From Nostoc sp. NIES-3756 (GTDB lineage Bacteria; Cyanobacteriota; Cyanobacteriia; Cyanobacteriales; Nostocaceae), in NCBI RefSeq assembly GCF_001548375.1, contig NZ_AP017295.1:2018501-2082500 (forward strand): a stretch of DNA of 64,000 bases, given 5' to 3'. Under the pieces are notes generated by a model. It searched no databases and had not been told where the DNA came from. It was given only the letters and a program-made list of their open reading frames with translations. Positions 1-7,806 of this stretch are shown piece after piece; the stretch's first letter is position 1; each line of letters begins with the position of its first letter. The position numbers and the translations under genes are program-made.

Positions 1-276
1 ATCACTAACTTCTAACAGTTCTAATAATAAATCTTCTGTATTTGCTGTGGCTTGAGTTTGTTGTTCTCGCAGGGATTGTTGGAGGGTAGTGTTTTGCTTT
101 TGTAAATCGCTAAATTCTTGTATTAACCAGTCGCGTTGTTCTTGAGTGAGAAAATAGCGGTTAGCGATAAATGCCTGCACATCTTGGGGAGATGATGAGA
201 TTTCCGGCTTGTTACCAGGGAGTTTGGATTTAAGCCAATTGGTAAATTGGAGATAGATTGAGGGTGATTCAGACAC
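1..276 (-). CDS. GrpE-like nucleotide exchange factor, N-terminal part (cut by window edge)
   Basis: This frame is open from a GTG at 276 to the window edge, giving 92 residues. The GTG overlaps the stop codon of the J-like gene upstream, so translation is probably coupled. The visible part has a short N-terminal region, then a hydrophilic glutamine-rich helix likely to form a coiled coil, ending in LLLELLEVSD. That ending resembles the start of the conserved GrpE core, where a long paired helix leads into an ELLDVLD-type motif. GrpE proteins release ADP from Hsp70, which fits its place as last visible gene of an operon headed by an Hsp70 paralogue. The identification rests on context and a short motif, because the diagnostic C-terminal beta domain is outside the window. 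Confidence 0.6.
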   Translation of the reverse strand, partial: MSESPSIYLQFTNWLKSKLPGNKPEISSSPQDVQAFIANRYFLTQEQRDWLIQEFSDLQKQNTTLQQSLREQQTQATANTEDLLLELLEVSD

Positions 277-883
277 GGGAAGTCTCTTTAGATAACATCG
301 GTAAGGTTTTGTTTGCCCAATCTTGTACTTGGGGATGGGGATGATTGACTAACATTTGGCAGAGGGCGATCGCTCGTTGTAATTGTCCACCAAGCTGATA
401 AGCTCTAATTAACCACATCTGTGCTTGAATATATGCCTGAGTATTCCGGTCTGGAGATTTATGGCAATAGTCTTCTAAGTATTTTATGGCTTTGGGGTAA
501 CGTCCTTCTTGGCAAGCTGTCACACCTTCGCTGAAAAGTTCTGCTATGGGTGATGTGAGGTGTTCTTTTTCTCGATGTTCTTCTTGGGTAGTTTGGGCGA
601 TCGCTTTTTCTAATTCATCGAATTGTGGCAACATCATTAAGGTAGGGGCGGACTCTGCTAAGGCTGATAAATCACTGTACTTGAAACGTTGGATGGGAGG
701 CAATACGGGACGCAGATAGTCAGCAATAATGCGTTCTTCTGGCTTCATCAAACTTTTTTGCGCTTTCGCAATCACATCTACAGGATACTGCTTGCGTTTC
801 ATTGCTACTGCTACAGCTTTGGTAATTTCCGCCTTTGATGCTGCTTGAGATACACCCAAAATATCGTAAGGATTGTGTTCCAT
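269..883 (-). CDS. J-like domain/TPR protein of the Hsp70 operon
   Basis: The protein has 204 residues. Residues about 5-60 align by eye with a DnaJ J-domain: NPYDILGVSQAAS matches the usual YEILGV start and KPEERIIADYL matches the end of helix III. The HPD tripeptide that stimulates Hsp70 ATPase is missing; QYPVD stands at about that place. The C-terminal half (about 115-195) is helical and TPR-like, with a repeat around EGRYPKAIKYLEDY. The gene starts 14 bases after the TPR gene upstream and overlaps the GrpE-like gene, so it is part of the same operon. It may be a non-stimulating J-like adaptor rather than a true DnaJ. The CDS is well supported; the exact role is inference. Confidence 0.8.
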   Translation of the reverse strand: MEHNPYDILGVSQAASKAEITKAVAVAMKRKQYPVDVIAKAQKSLMKPEERIIADYLRPVLPPIQRFKYSDLSALAESAPTLMMLPQFDELEKAIAQTTQEEHREKEHLTSPIAELFSEGVTACQEGRYPKAIKYLEDYCHKSPDRNTQAYIQAQMWLIRAYQLGGQLQRAIALCQMLVNHPHPQVQDWANKTLPMLSKETSRV

Positions 884-897
884 CTCTCACCTTTATT

Positions 898-3627
898 TTA
901 AAGAATATTTAGCCGACGGTAGATTTCTTGATAGTCTGGGTTATCAGGACAAAGTTCATAAACCCAACGACCTAATTGCTCAACTATATGAACTGGGAAT
1001 GTTTTATTTCGCATCCCTTCTAGCAAAATCATCATTACATAATCGCCGACATAGGCAGTAACAGCATCATATTGGGAATATTTAGCACGATATATAGCTT
1101 CATCGTAGCGATCGCTTTCGATAAAATTGTAAATATCATTTAGTTCTTGGCCGATGGTATAAAATCCCTGAACATTTTGGTTGTGAGGACTCAGTTCATA
1201 AGCCCAGCAAGCTAATTCATAAATTTCGACAAATCCTAATTCCTTCTTTTTAAATCCTTGAATTAATAGATCAATAAAAATTTCTGCTAATATATCTTTA
1301 ACTTTTTGCTTTCCAGTTTGTTGAGCATAATTAACTGCTTCTTGGAATTGATCTTTGTTTAAAAGCCCCTCAATAACTTCTCCTGCTAGTGCTGTTTCTA
1401 TTCTTTCCATCAAGTCCAGCACAATAGGATTTTCGGCATCAATTAATTTAATTTTTTCGAGTTTTTTTAGGGCTTGCTGTCTAGAAATTTGTTTATTCGC
1501 TAATTCTTCTCTAATTTCCTCTGCTTTATATTCAGCTAAATAAGCTCTTGCATTATAACTTTCTAGAATATCATACCAAGCCTGAGCAAAAGCAAGATGT
1601 TCCTTGTCTTCAGAAATGTTTTGACGCTGTAAACTACAAAGTCTATCTATCTCTTGTCGCCATTCTTGATTAGTCTGAATTTCTGATTTAGCTGGCTTGA
1701 GTGACTTAATTGCTTCAACCCATTTTTGCTGTTGTAAATAGTAGCAGCCTTCATGGTATGCAACAAATTTATTAGCAAATATTTCTAAGTCATCACTAGG
1801 GTTTGTTACTGGTTTTAATTTAATCGCCCTTTGACTATCTCCTGCAATACAAGCTGCTACCGCTAATCCCCATGTTGTGTATAAGCAATGAAGGATTTTG
1901 TAGCTAGAATTTATTTGTCTGGTGTGATTTGGTTGAGCAAAAGTTAGATAATGTTTATAACAACCAGGCGTACAAAATATATCATTAATTTTTACCCCTC
2001 TTTGTGCTGGTTGTCCCATTAAATCTAGGGCTGCTGCTTCTAGTCGCCACAAATCACGATACTTAAAATAATTTTCAATATTTTTATCTTTAAAAATATC
2101 AATAAGTGATTCTAAACGGTGCTTAACTTGATTGCATACTAATTGAAAATCTACAGGTTGATTACCCAGCCAAGGCACATCCTGAAGAATAATATCATTA
2201 TGGAGATTTGCTAAGGCAGTTGATAAGGAAATTATTAAATCTGGTATTTTATCGGTTTTCTTCTGAGCATAATAGTAATTAGCGACTGCCCAATTATGTA
2301 AGGTGACAATATCAGGTTGTGCCAGCCATTCTTGATTAGCTTGTTCGCTAATCAATTGCCAATCGTAACTTTGCCAAACTGCTGCTTCTAGGCGGGGTTG
2401 GATATGATGTTTGAAGTTCTCTTCTACTAATGGATGGGAACCAAATTTCTGGATATATTCTGTACTGGCTATTTTTGCTTGCTGCCAATTTTCAGTTTTA
2501 ACTAATTGTTCAATATTTTGTAAAGAAAGTAGGCGCTGTCTTTGACTAAGCTGTTTGAGAATTTCTAGCTGTTGGCTGATTTCGACACTTGATAGTCCTT
2601 GCCATTCTCGATATGCTAGTTGTAAATTTTCTAGTTGTGCATAAGCAAATCCGCGTAGGTAAGCAGCTTGTTCTCCAGGTAAATTATCTAGATAGGATAA
2701 AGCGGTTTGCCAATCTTGGGTTTTAATTGTGACTAGCCCTAACCTGATACGGCAGTTTGTATCATCAAGTAAGAGAGATTTGGCATTTTCATATAAACAG
2801 ATGGCTTGCGGAAAATCATTAACTTTTTCTGCGGCTAAACCTTGACGGAAAAATTCTCTACCTTTGAGTAGCGATCGCAGTTTGTCTAATAACTCTCGTC
2901 CATCGTTGCGGGGAAACTTAACTAAAGCAGATTCTAAGGTGGCGATCGCACCGCGTAATTTTCCTTCTCTTGCCGCTTGTTGCGCTCGTTGTAAACTAGA
3001 GTAATAGGTTTCCTCTTGGGGAATTTGGGCTTTGGCGGCGGCGATAGCTTGGGTAACAGCTTGGGTGGAGTAAAGTTGTTGCGCTTGCTGGTAAGTGGCG
3101 ATCGCTTTTTGGAAAAATAGATTTCCAGCTTGAGTTTGCGCCTGCTGTACTAATTCTTGGAACTGGTGACGTTTTTGCAGTTCCTGTTGATATTGGTTAA
3201 TTTCTTCCGCCATCGTTGCATCGGAGATAATTTTGCTACAACGTTGATAGATGGCGATCGCATTTGCTAGTGCTTGTGTTTCCCAAGGATCACCAGTATC
3301 TTGTTTAAGCAGAGTTTTGGCATTAGCTGCTAGTTTGTCAACTGTGGCTATTTGTTTATGCCAATCTTGCAATTGCCCAGTCAGTTGATTGATTAGATTA
3401 CCCAAGAGTAAGCGACAAATCCACCTTTCCCAAATCCCTGGTTTTTTTGACCAAAAAACTAAGGCTTTTTCGGCTACAGTCACCGCTTGCCGCAGGTCTT
3501 TTTTTTGGGCTAGTTGGGCAGCTTTTTGACTAGCAGCTTTAGTTTGTGGCGCTTGTTGCCAAGCATCGATAATTCCTATCCCTAAAAGTTTTTTGCTGAG
3601 TTTATTTAACTGGTGCAGAAGGTTCAT
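898..3627 (-). CDS. Large TPR-rich protein of the Hsp70 operon
   Basis: This 909-residue protein is almost entirely alpha-helical, with many degenerate 34-residue TPR-like units. Examples are AAREGKLRGAIATLESAL near residue 220 and AEKVNDFPQAICLYENA near 265. There is no signal peptide or clear membrane segment. Its ATG overlaps the stop of the LysM gene by four bases (ATGA), so the two are probably translationally coupled. TPR proteins often dock Hsp70 or Hsp90 chaperones, and the position between an Hsp70 and a J-like gene suggests a scaffold or client adaptor. I do not recognise a named family, and nothing in it looks catalytic. Confidence 0.8.
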   Translation of the reverse strand: MNLLHQLNKLSKKLLGIGIIDAWQQAPQTKAASQKAAQLAQKKDLRQAVTVAEKALVFWSKKPGIWERWICRLLLGNLINQLTGQLQDWHKQIATVDKLAANAKTLLKQDTGDPWETQALANAIAIYQRCSKIISDATMAEEINQYQQELQKRHQFQELVQQAQTQAGNLFFQKAIATYQQAQQLYSTQAVTQAIAAAKAQIPQEETYYSSLQRAQQAAREGKLRGAIATLESALVKFPRNDGRELLDKLRSLLKGREFFRQGLAAEKVNDFPQAICLYENAKSLLLDDTNCRIRLGLVTIKTQDWQTALSYLDNLPGEQAAYLRGFAYAQLENLQLAYREWQGLSSVEISQQLEILKQLSQRQRLLSLQNIEQLVKTENWQQAKIASTEYIQKFGSHPLVEENFKHHIQPRLEAAVWQSYDWQLISEQANQEWLAQPDIVTLHNWAVANYYYAQKKTDKIPDLIISLSTALANLHNDIILQDVPWLGNQPVDFQLVCNQVKHRLESLIDIFKDKNIENYFKYRDLWRLEAAALDLMGQPAQRGVKINDIFCTPGCYKHYLTFAQPNHTRQINSSYKILHCLYTTWGLAVAACIAGDSQRAIKLKPVTNPSDDLEIFANKFVAYHEGCYYLQQQKWVEAIKSLKPAKSEIQTNQEWRQEIDRLCSLQRQNISEDKEHLAFAQAWYDILESYNARAYLAEYKAEEIREELANKQISRQQALKKLEKIKLIDAENPIVLDLMERIETALAGEVIEGLLNKDQFQEAVNYAQQTGKQKVKDILAEIFIDLLIQGFKKKELGFVEIYELACWAYELSPHNQNVQGFYTIGQELNDIYNFIESDRYDEAIYRAKYSQYDAVTAYVGDYVMMILLEGMRNKTFPVHIVEQLGRWVYELCPDNPDYQEIYRRLNIL

Positions 3628-4175
3628 TTAATCCCCTCCTGGCAATGGGGAATTTTCAACGCCTCACCCACCTTGAGATAGTTTTCCTTACCTTGGAGTT
3701 GGGGATTGGCTTTTAGCATTACCTCCCAAGTGGTTTCTGTACCGCATAACTTTTGGGCGATCGCACTCAGGTTATCTCCCGGTTGGACTGTGTATGTAGT
3801 GGATGCTAATGTCAGACCTAACCCCCCAGCCCCCTTCCCTAGTAGGGAAGGGGGAGAAATTAAAGCCTCTCTCCTTTTAGGGGAGAGGTTTGGAGAGGGG
3901 TAATGTGGATTTATAGTTTGATGAACGGGAGTAGGAGCAGAAATAACAACTGTATTAAACTGGGGTGGAGAAAATATCCAACTCGTCACCACCCCGAACC
4001 CAATACCGATAATCAACAATAACAAAGTGATTCTTAACGGCCACACCGATGGTTTGGGAACTAGGGGTAATTCTTGCAACATCCGAATTACCCGCAAATC
4101 GGCATCGCAGTTAGGGCAAGTATCCCCTGTAATATTTTGGTAACTGCACACAGGACAGTTCAGTTGCGTATTCAT
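3624..4175 (-). CDS. Zinc-ribbon, single-pass membrane, LysM-domain protein
   Basis: The 183-residue protein has three parts. Residues 1-25 form a zinc ribbon with two CxxC knuckles (CPVC and CPNC). Residues about 47-68 are a hydrophobic transmembrane helix. The C-terminal residues about 128-177 are a LysM domain (YTVQPGDNLSAIA ... LKIP), which normally binds peptidoglycan or chitin-like glycans. The linker between helix and LysM contains a translated copy of a dispersed repeat (see 3811-3904). The start overlaps the Hsp70 stop and the stop overlaps the TPR start, both as ATGA. The likely topology is a cytoplasmic zinc ribbon and a periplasmic LysM, which would tie the chaperone operon to the envelope; that is inference. 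Confidence 0.8.
   Translation of the reverse strand: MNTQLNCPVCSYQNITGDTCPNCDADLRVIRMLQELPLVPKPSVWPLRITLLLLIIGIGFGVVTSWIFSPPQFNTVVISAPTPVHQTINPHYPSPNLSPKRREALISPPSLLGKGAGGLGLTLASTTYTVQPGDNLSAIAQKLCGTETTWEVMLKANPQLQGKENYLKVGEALKIPHCQEGIK
3811..3904. repeat. Dispersed palindromic repeat inside the LysM gene
   Basis: The segment holds two successive hairpins: CCCCCTTCCCTA/TAGGGAAGGGGG, then CCTCTCTCC/GGGGAGAGG. A second copy lies in inverse orientation at about 31998-32098 between eboE and eboF. The two share the GACCTAACCCCCCA entry, the G-rich hairpin, the GGGGGAGAAAT linker and the GAGAGGTTT end. Here the repeat is read through in frame and adds roughly 30 residues to the linker of the LysM protein. 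Confidence 0.8.
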
Positions 4176-6382
4176 CGACTAATTCCTGTGGCAATAATAT
4201 TGCTGGGTAATTCTTCATTTAGCCAAAGTTGCACATCTGGTTGGAGTTCTTGCCACAAACGTTCAGCTTCTTGTCGAGAGTCTCTTTCCATCGCATCCAA
4301 TAAGCGATAGAGTCTATCAGACATGGCGCTAGCTTGGGTGGGGGCGATTTGCCTTGCTTGGCGGATAGCTAATAGAGAAGCTTGAATGAGTTGGGCTTCA
4401 TCCGGGAGATTGTTGAGTTCTCGTCTAGTGTCTTCGCTGTAAGCTTCTATTCGTGATAAGTCATAGGCTTTAATTGCCGCTTTCAACTCTTGACTCTGTT
4501 TTTGTAATCTTTCCTGCTGTGGTTGGGGGATGAGAAAAGGACAAACAGTCATCAGGCGATCGCATTCTATCGCTAAAGATTCGGCTTCCAAAGATTCCTT
4601 AGACATGGAGATTTGGAATTTCCGCAAACTTTCCCTAGCGCGATCGCGGATATCAGGACGCATCTCGTTAGTTCTGGAGTCTATAATCTCGTTAGCTGAC
4701 TGGACTATTGGCACTGCTAACTTTAACGCTTCTTCTACACCGAGTTGGGTTAAATCTTGATTGTTGAGTTCGGCGATCGCTGCTTCTAATTCCTGATAAA
4801 TCTTCTCGTCTGGGCTACCATGCGAAAACGTACAACTCACCCTTTCCGAAGGATCATTTTTGAGAGTTGCCGTCATTTTCAGGTCGCTATTTTTCTCATC
4901 CAATTCTAAATTAACTAAAATTTCCGTTCCTCTTGGATAAACATGGTTTAATCCCAACCACATATCTCCGATACTTTCTTCCTTATATACCCCATCCAAC
5001 TTTTCGCCAACTTGGTCAGGGTTAACAAATTTAAAGTGAATTAGCCGTTGTCCATCAGCCACAGTTTTGAAAGTGTGTGATGTGATGACAGGCAAAATAT
5101 CATTGCGGTTAATCACCTTATATGTATCGTCTACCAACCTAATATAGTAATCACGCGATACTGTTGTGACTTTATCAGTTTGCCCAGCCGCCACAATCGC
5201 TGCACCCTCAGCCACTGCATACATCGGGCGGGGATGTAAGACAACCTTATCATTACCAAAAGCTTGTTTTACCCTGTGCTGTACTAGGGGAATCTGCGAA
5301 GAACCACCCACAAGTAGCACTATATCCACCATCTCCATGTGATAGCCTGCATCTTGGATAGCGAGGCGGCAAATTTGCACCGAACGATCTACCAAATCGC
5401 TAATCATCGCCTCGAATTGCTGGCGGCTAAGTTCCACCTCGATGGGGATAGCAATACCTAATTCATCCAACAAAGGAGTTGCAGGACTAATACGTGCAGT
5501 CAGGGAACTGCTTAATTCCACCTTGGCACGTTCCACAGCTATTTTCAGATCAGCATTAAATCTCAACCGTTGATAGTGGGGCATTTTGGCAATCAAGCCA
5601 TCAATATCAGCAATCTTTTCTTCCTTGACGACTTGGGTTTTGACATAGTTGATAATATGCGAATCTATGTCATCCCCACCTAACCATAAATCCCCAGCTT
5701 TGCCCTGTTCAATAAATGAACTACCAGCAGCCGTAATTAGGGAAGCATCAAACGTACCACCGCCAAAGTCGTAAACTAAAATCGTCTTTACATCTTCGCT
5801 ATCAGGTGAAAAACCGTAGGAGATAGCCGCAGCCGTCGGTTCTGGTAGCAGTTCTAATGGGATGAGTCCCGCTTTGAGGGCGGCGGTACGGGTGGCATAG
5901 CGTTGTTGGTCGTTGAAGTAAGCTGGGACAGTAATTACAGCTTGGTCGATAACTTCATCTTTACCAATTCCTTGACGGTAAGCTTGGGCATTCCGCACCA
6001 CTTTCTGGAGAATTTCGGCGGAAATATCTTCTGGGCTGTATTCTTTACCGCCTAGCCAAACGGCGATGCTGTTTTCAGTTCCTTGGCTGGGTTGAGTAAT
6101 TTTGTAGCTGACTTTTGCTTGCTGTTCCTTAACTGCGGGGTCACTAAAACCCCTACCCATCAAGCGTTTAATCGAGACGATGACATTTTCCGGGTCAGCC
6201 CGTAATTGGTTGTAGGCTGAATCTCCCACTAATAATTTACCTTGGTCATAGGCAACAAGCGATCGCGTGAGTTTCCTCTCTGGAGGTGTGTTATCATTAG
6301 CCGTCACCACCTCTACTTCTGCTAACTTAAAAGCACCAACGGAGTTAGTTGTTCCCAAATCAATCCCTATTGCCTTACCCAT
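4172..6382 (-). CDS. Hsp70 family chaperone (DnaK paralogue)
   Basis: The protein has 736 residues. The N-terminal ATPase domain carries the Hsp70 signatures IGIDLGTTNSV (residue 5 on), VYDFGGGTFDASL (about 203) and VLLVGGSSQIPLV (about 345). A substrate-binding-like beta region follows at about 400-530. The last 200 residues are helical and charged, and do not end in the usual acidic DnaK tail, so this is a divergent paralogue rather than the housekeeping dnaK. It heads a five-gene operon with zinc-ribbon/LysM, TPR, J-like and GrpE-like genes, which together look like a dedicated chaperone machine. The intergenic region upstream is only 150 bases. The Hsp70 assignment is very secure; the client is unknown. 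Confidence 0.95.
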   Translation of the reverse strand: MGKAIGIDLGTTNSVGAFKLAEVEVVTANDNTPPERKLTRSLVAYDQGKLLVGDSAYNQLRADPENVIVSIKRLMGRGFSDPAVKEQQAKVSYKITQPSQGTENSIAVWLGGKEYSPEDISAEILQKVVRNAQAYRQGIGKDEVIDQAVITVPAYFNDQQRYATRTAALKAGLIPLELLPEPTAAAISYGFSPDSEDVKTILVYDFGGGTFDASLITAAGSSFIEQGKAGDLWLGGDDIDSHIINYVKTQVVKEEKIADIDGLIAKMPHYQRLRFNADLKIAVERAKVELSSSLTARISPATPLLDELGIAIPIEVELSRQQFEAMISDLVDRSVQICRLAIQDAGYHMEMVDIVLLVGGSSQIPLVQHRVKQAFGNDKVVLHPRPMYAVAEGAAIVAAGQTDKVTTVSRDYYIRLVDDTYKVINRNDILPVITSHTFKTVADGQRLIHFKFVNPDQVGEKLDGVYKEESIGDMWLGLNHVYPRGTEILVNLELDEKNSDLKMTATLKNDPSERVSCTFSHGSPDEKIYQELEAAIAELNNQDLTQLGVEEALKLAVPIVQSANEIIDSRTNEMRPDIRDRARESLRKFQISMSKESLEAESLAIECDRLMTVCPFLIPQPQQERLQKQSQELKAAIKAYDLSRIEAYSEDTRRELNNLPDEAQLIQASLLAIRQARQIAPTQASAMSDRLYRLLDAMERDSRQEAERLWQELQPDVQLWLNEELPSNIIATGISR

Positions 6383-6532
6383 TGCCGACCCTTAAGATTG
6401 CTTGTATAAATTATTTTTTGTAACTAAGATAATGCACAAGCAAAACCTATATTAATTAAGGGTTTTTATGTCTTACTTAGATTACATTATTTCAATCTTA
6501 TACAAGAAATTAGGCTGACAACCTCAGCAAAA

Positions 6533-6952
6533 TTACTGTCTATCGTCTACACCAAATTCTTCTGATCTGCGAGTGTACCAGTATGCCCAGGCAATCAAAA
6601 CAGCTTGAAATGGTAATCTTGCTATGTAGAGTAATTGGTTCTGTGGAATGCCATCAATGGGGATATTGTGCAGCGTCATATATATATTGGCAGGAAAGAC
6701 ACCAATAAATAAAGAAATTAATCCCCATGCTGCTGCAACACTCACGGCTGGAATCATTAAGCCAATGCCACCTAAAATTTCCAATACACCGCTCAGGTAA
6801 ACTGATGTGAATGGTGGGAAGATTGGTGGTACAATTCGCGCATATTGTTCTGGTCGTAGAAAATGGGTAATGCCGACGATGATGAGACACACGGCAAGAA
6901 TACCACGCAGCAATTCTTTACGATGATAGGCTTGGTTAATTACAGAAGACAT
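6533..6952 (-). CDS. DoxX-like integral membrane protein
   Basis: The 139-residue protein has four hydrophobic helices at about 14-32, 50-70, 73-93 and 108-126. The motif GITHFLRPEQYARIVPP and the loop GVLEILGGIGLM are typical of the DoxX/DUF4267-like membrane family, whose biochemical role is poorly defined. The gene is on its own: 150 bases separate it from the Hsp70 operon and 850 bases from the next gene. The ATG at 6952 is the natural start, since the protein begins MSSVIN just before the first helix. Confidence 0.75.
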   Translation of the reverse strand: MSSVINQAYHRKELLRGILAVCLIIVGITHFLRPEQYARIVPPIFPPFTSVYLSGVLEILGGIGLMIPAVSVAAAWGLISLFIGVFPANIYMTLHNIPIDGIPQNQLLYIARLPFQAVLIAWAYWYTRRSEEFGVDDRQ

Positions 6953-7806
6953 AGACAGATAGAGAATGTACTGACCACATAGTAAAGATTGTTTTGCTGC
7001 CTTACTTCTACCCGAAGTTAGCTATTAATCAATACAGTTCAATTAAGCCTAGATTAGATGGCAATCCTGATTAAACATCTTGATTTATCGGCGTGTATCC
7101 TATTTATCGCCAATTAATTATTCTTATCAGAATCGTCTAGCTCCTTTTTGGGACAGTATTGACCGGGAGGCTATCTAGTCAGTGTAAATAGTTAATAAAG
7201 TAAATTTTAGATTAATCATCAATCTAAATAATAACACTGATGCACTTTACTATTGTGTCAGTAGTGTAAGTACTGACAAGATTGCTTTTAAGTGTTATTA
7301 TGCAAACTTATACGGTGCTGACTGACTAGACAATTCTTGTCGTGGTAATTCTACCTGCTAAGTCAAGTAGTATCCACGCAATACCAACATCAGGAAAATT
7401 TGTCATGCCATTCATCATTACTGGAAAACTGTATGCGAATGGGAGATTTTGTGCTGGCAACTATTAAAACTGGCTACTCCCCAATCATGCAAGATTGATT
7501 TGGAATTTTTCTACTTTTTTGTTTTAGTGCTGTTCAACTCAGTTTGCCTGAGTTCTTTTTTATGCCTTAGTCTAAATTCCAGATTTTCAATACTATGCAG
7601 AAAACTTCTGTATAGGCATTGCCAGATCATCAACCGCCACCGAATTTACATGAAGATGCAATGTGATTGACAGAGAGGGCTAACAAATCTCTCTGCCAAC
7701 TATTGATTGTGTTCATGAAATGGAATTGTGATGAAATTTGCACATCACCCTAGCATTCATCAATTTATAGCTGAAGCATCCTGATACTCAAAAGGACAAA
7801 ACAAAC
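6953..7806. other. Long intergenic region before the RTX gene
   Basis: No convincing gene is present. The sequence is AT-rich with scattered stops. It holds a terminator-like hairpin at 7536-7562 and an AAAGGA motif ten bases before the RTX start codon. The region upstream of the hairpin could encode an untranslated RNA, but I recognise no known family. Confidence 0.4.
7536..7562 (+). terminator. Rho-independent terminator candidate upstream of the RTX gene
   Basis: A perfect 7-bp stem AACTCAG/CTGAGTT with a five-base loop is followed by CTTTTTTAT. No annotated plus-strand gene precedes it, so it may end a small RNA or a leader transcript for the RTX gene. Confidence 0.45.

Noticed and set aside
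7449-7670. 73-codon plus-strand ORF before the RTX gene
   Set aside because: It runs through the terminator hairpin at 7536 and has a Phe/Leu/Cys-rich composition typical of chance AT-rich frames.
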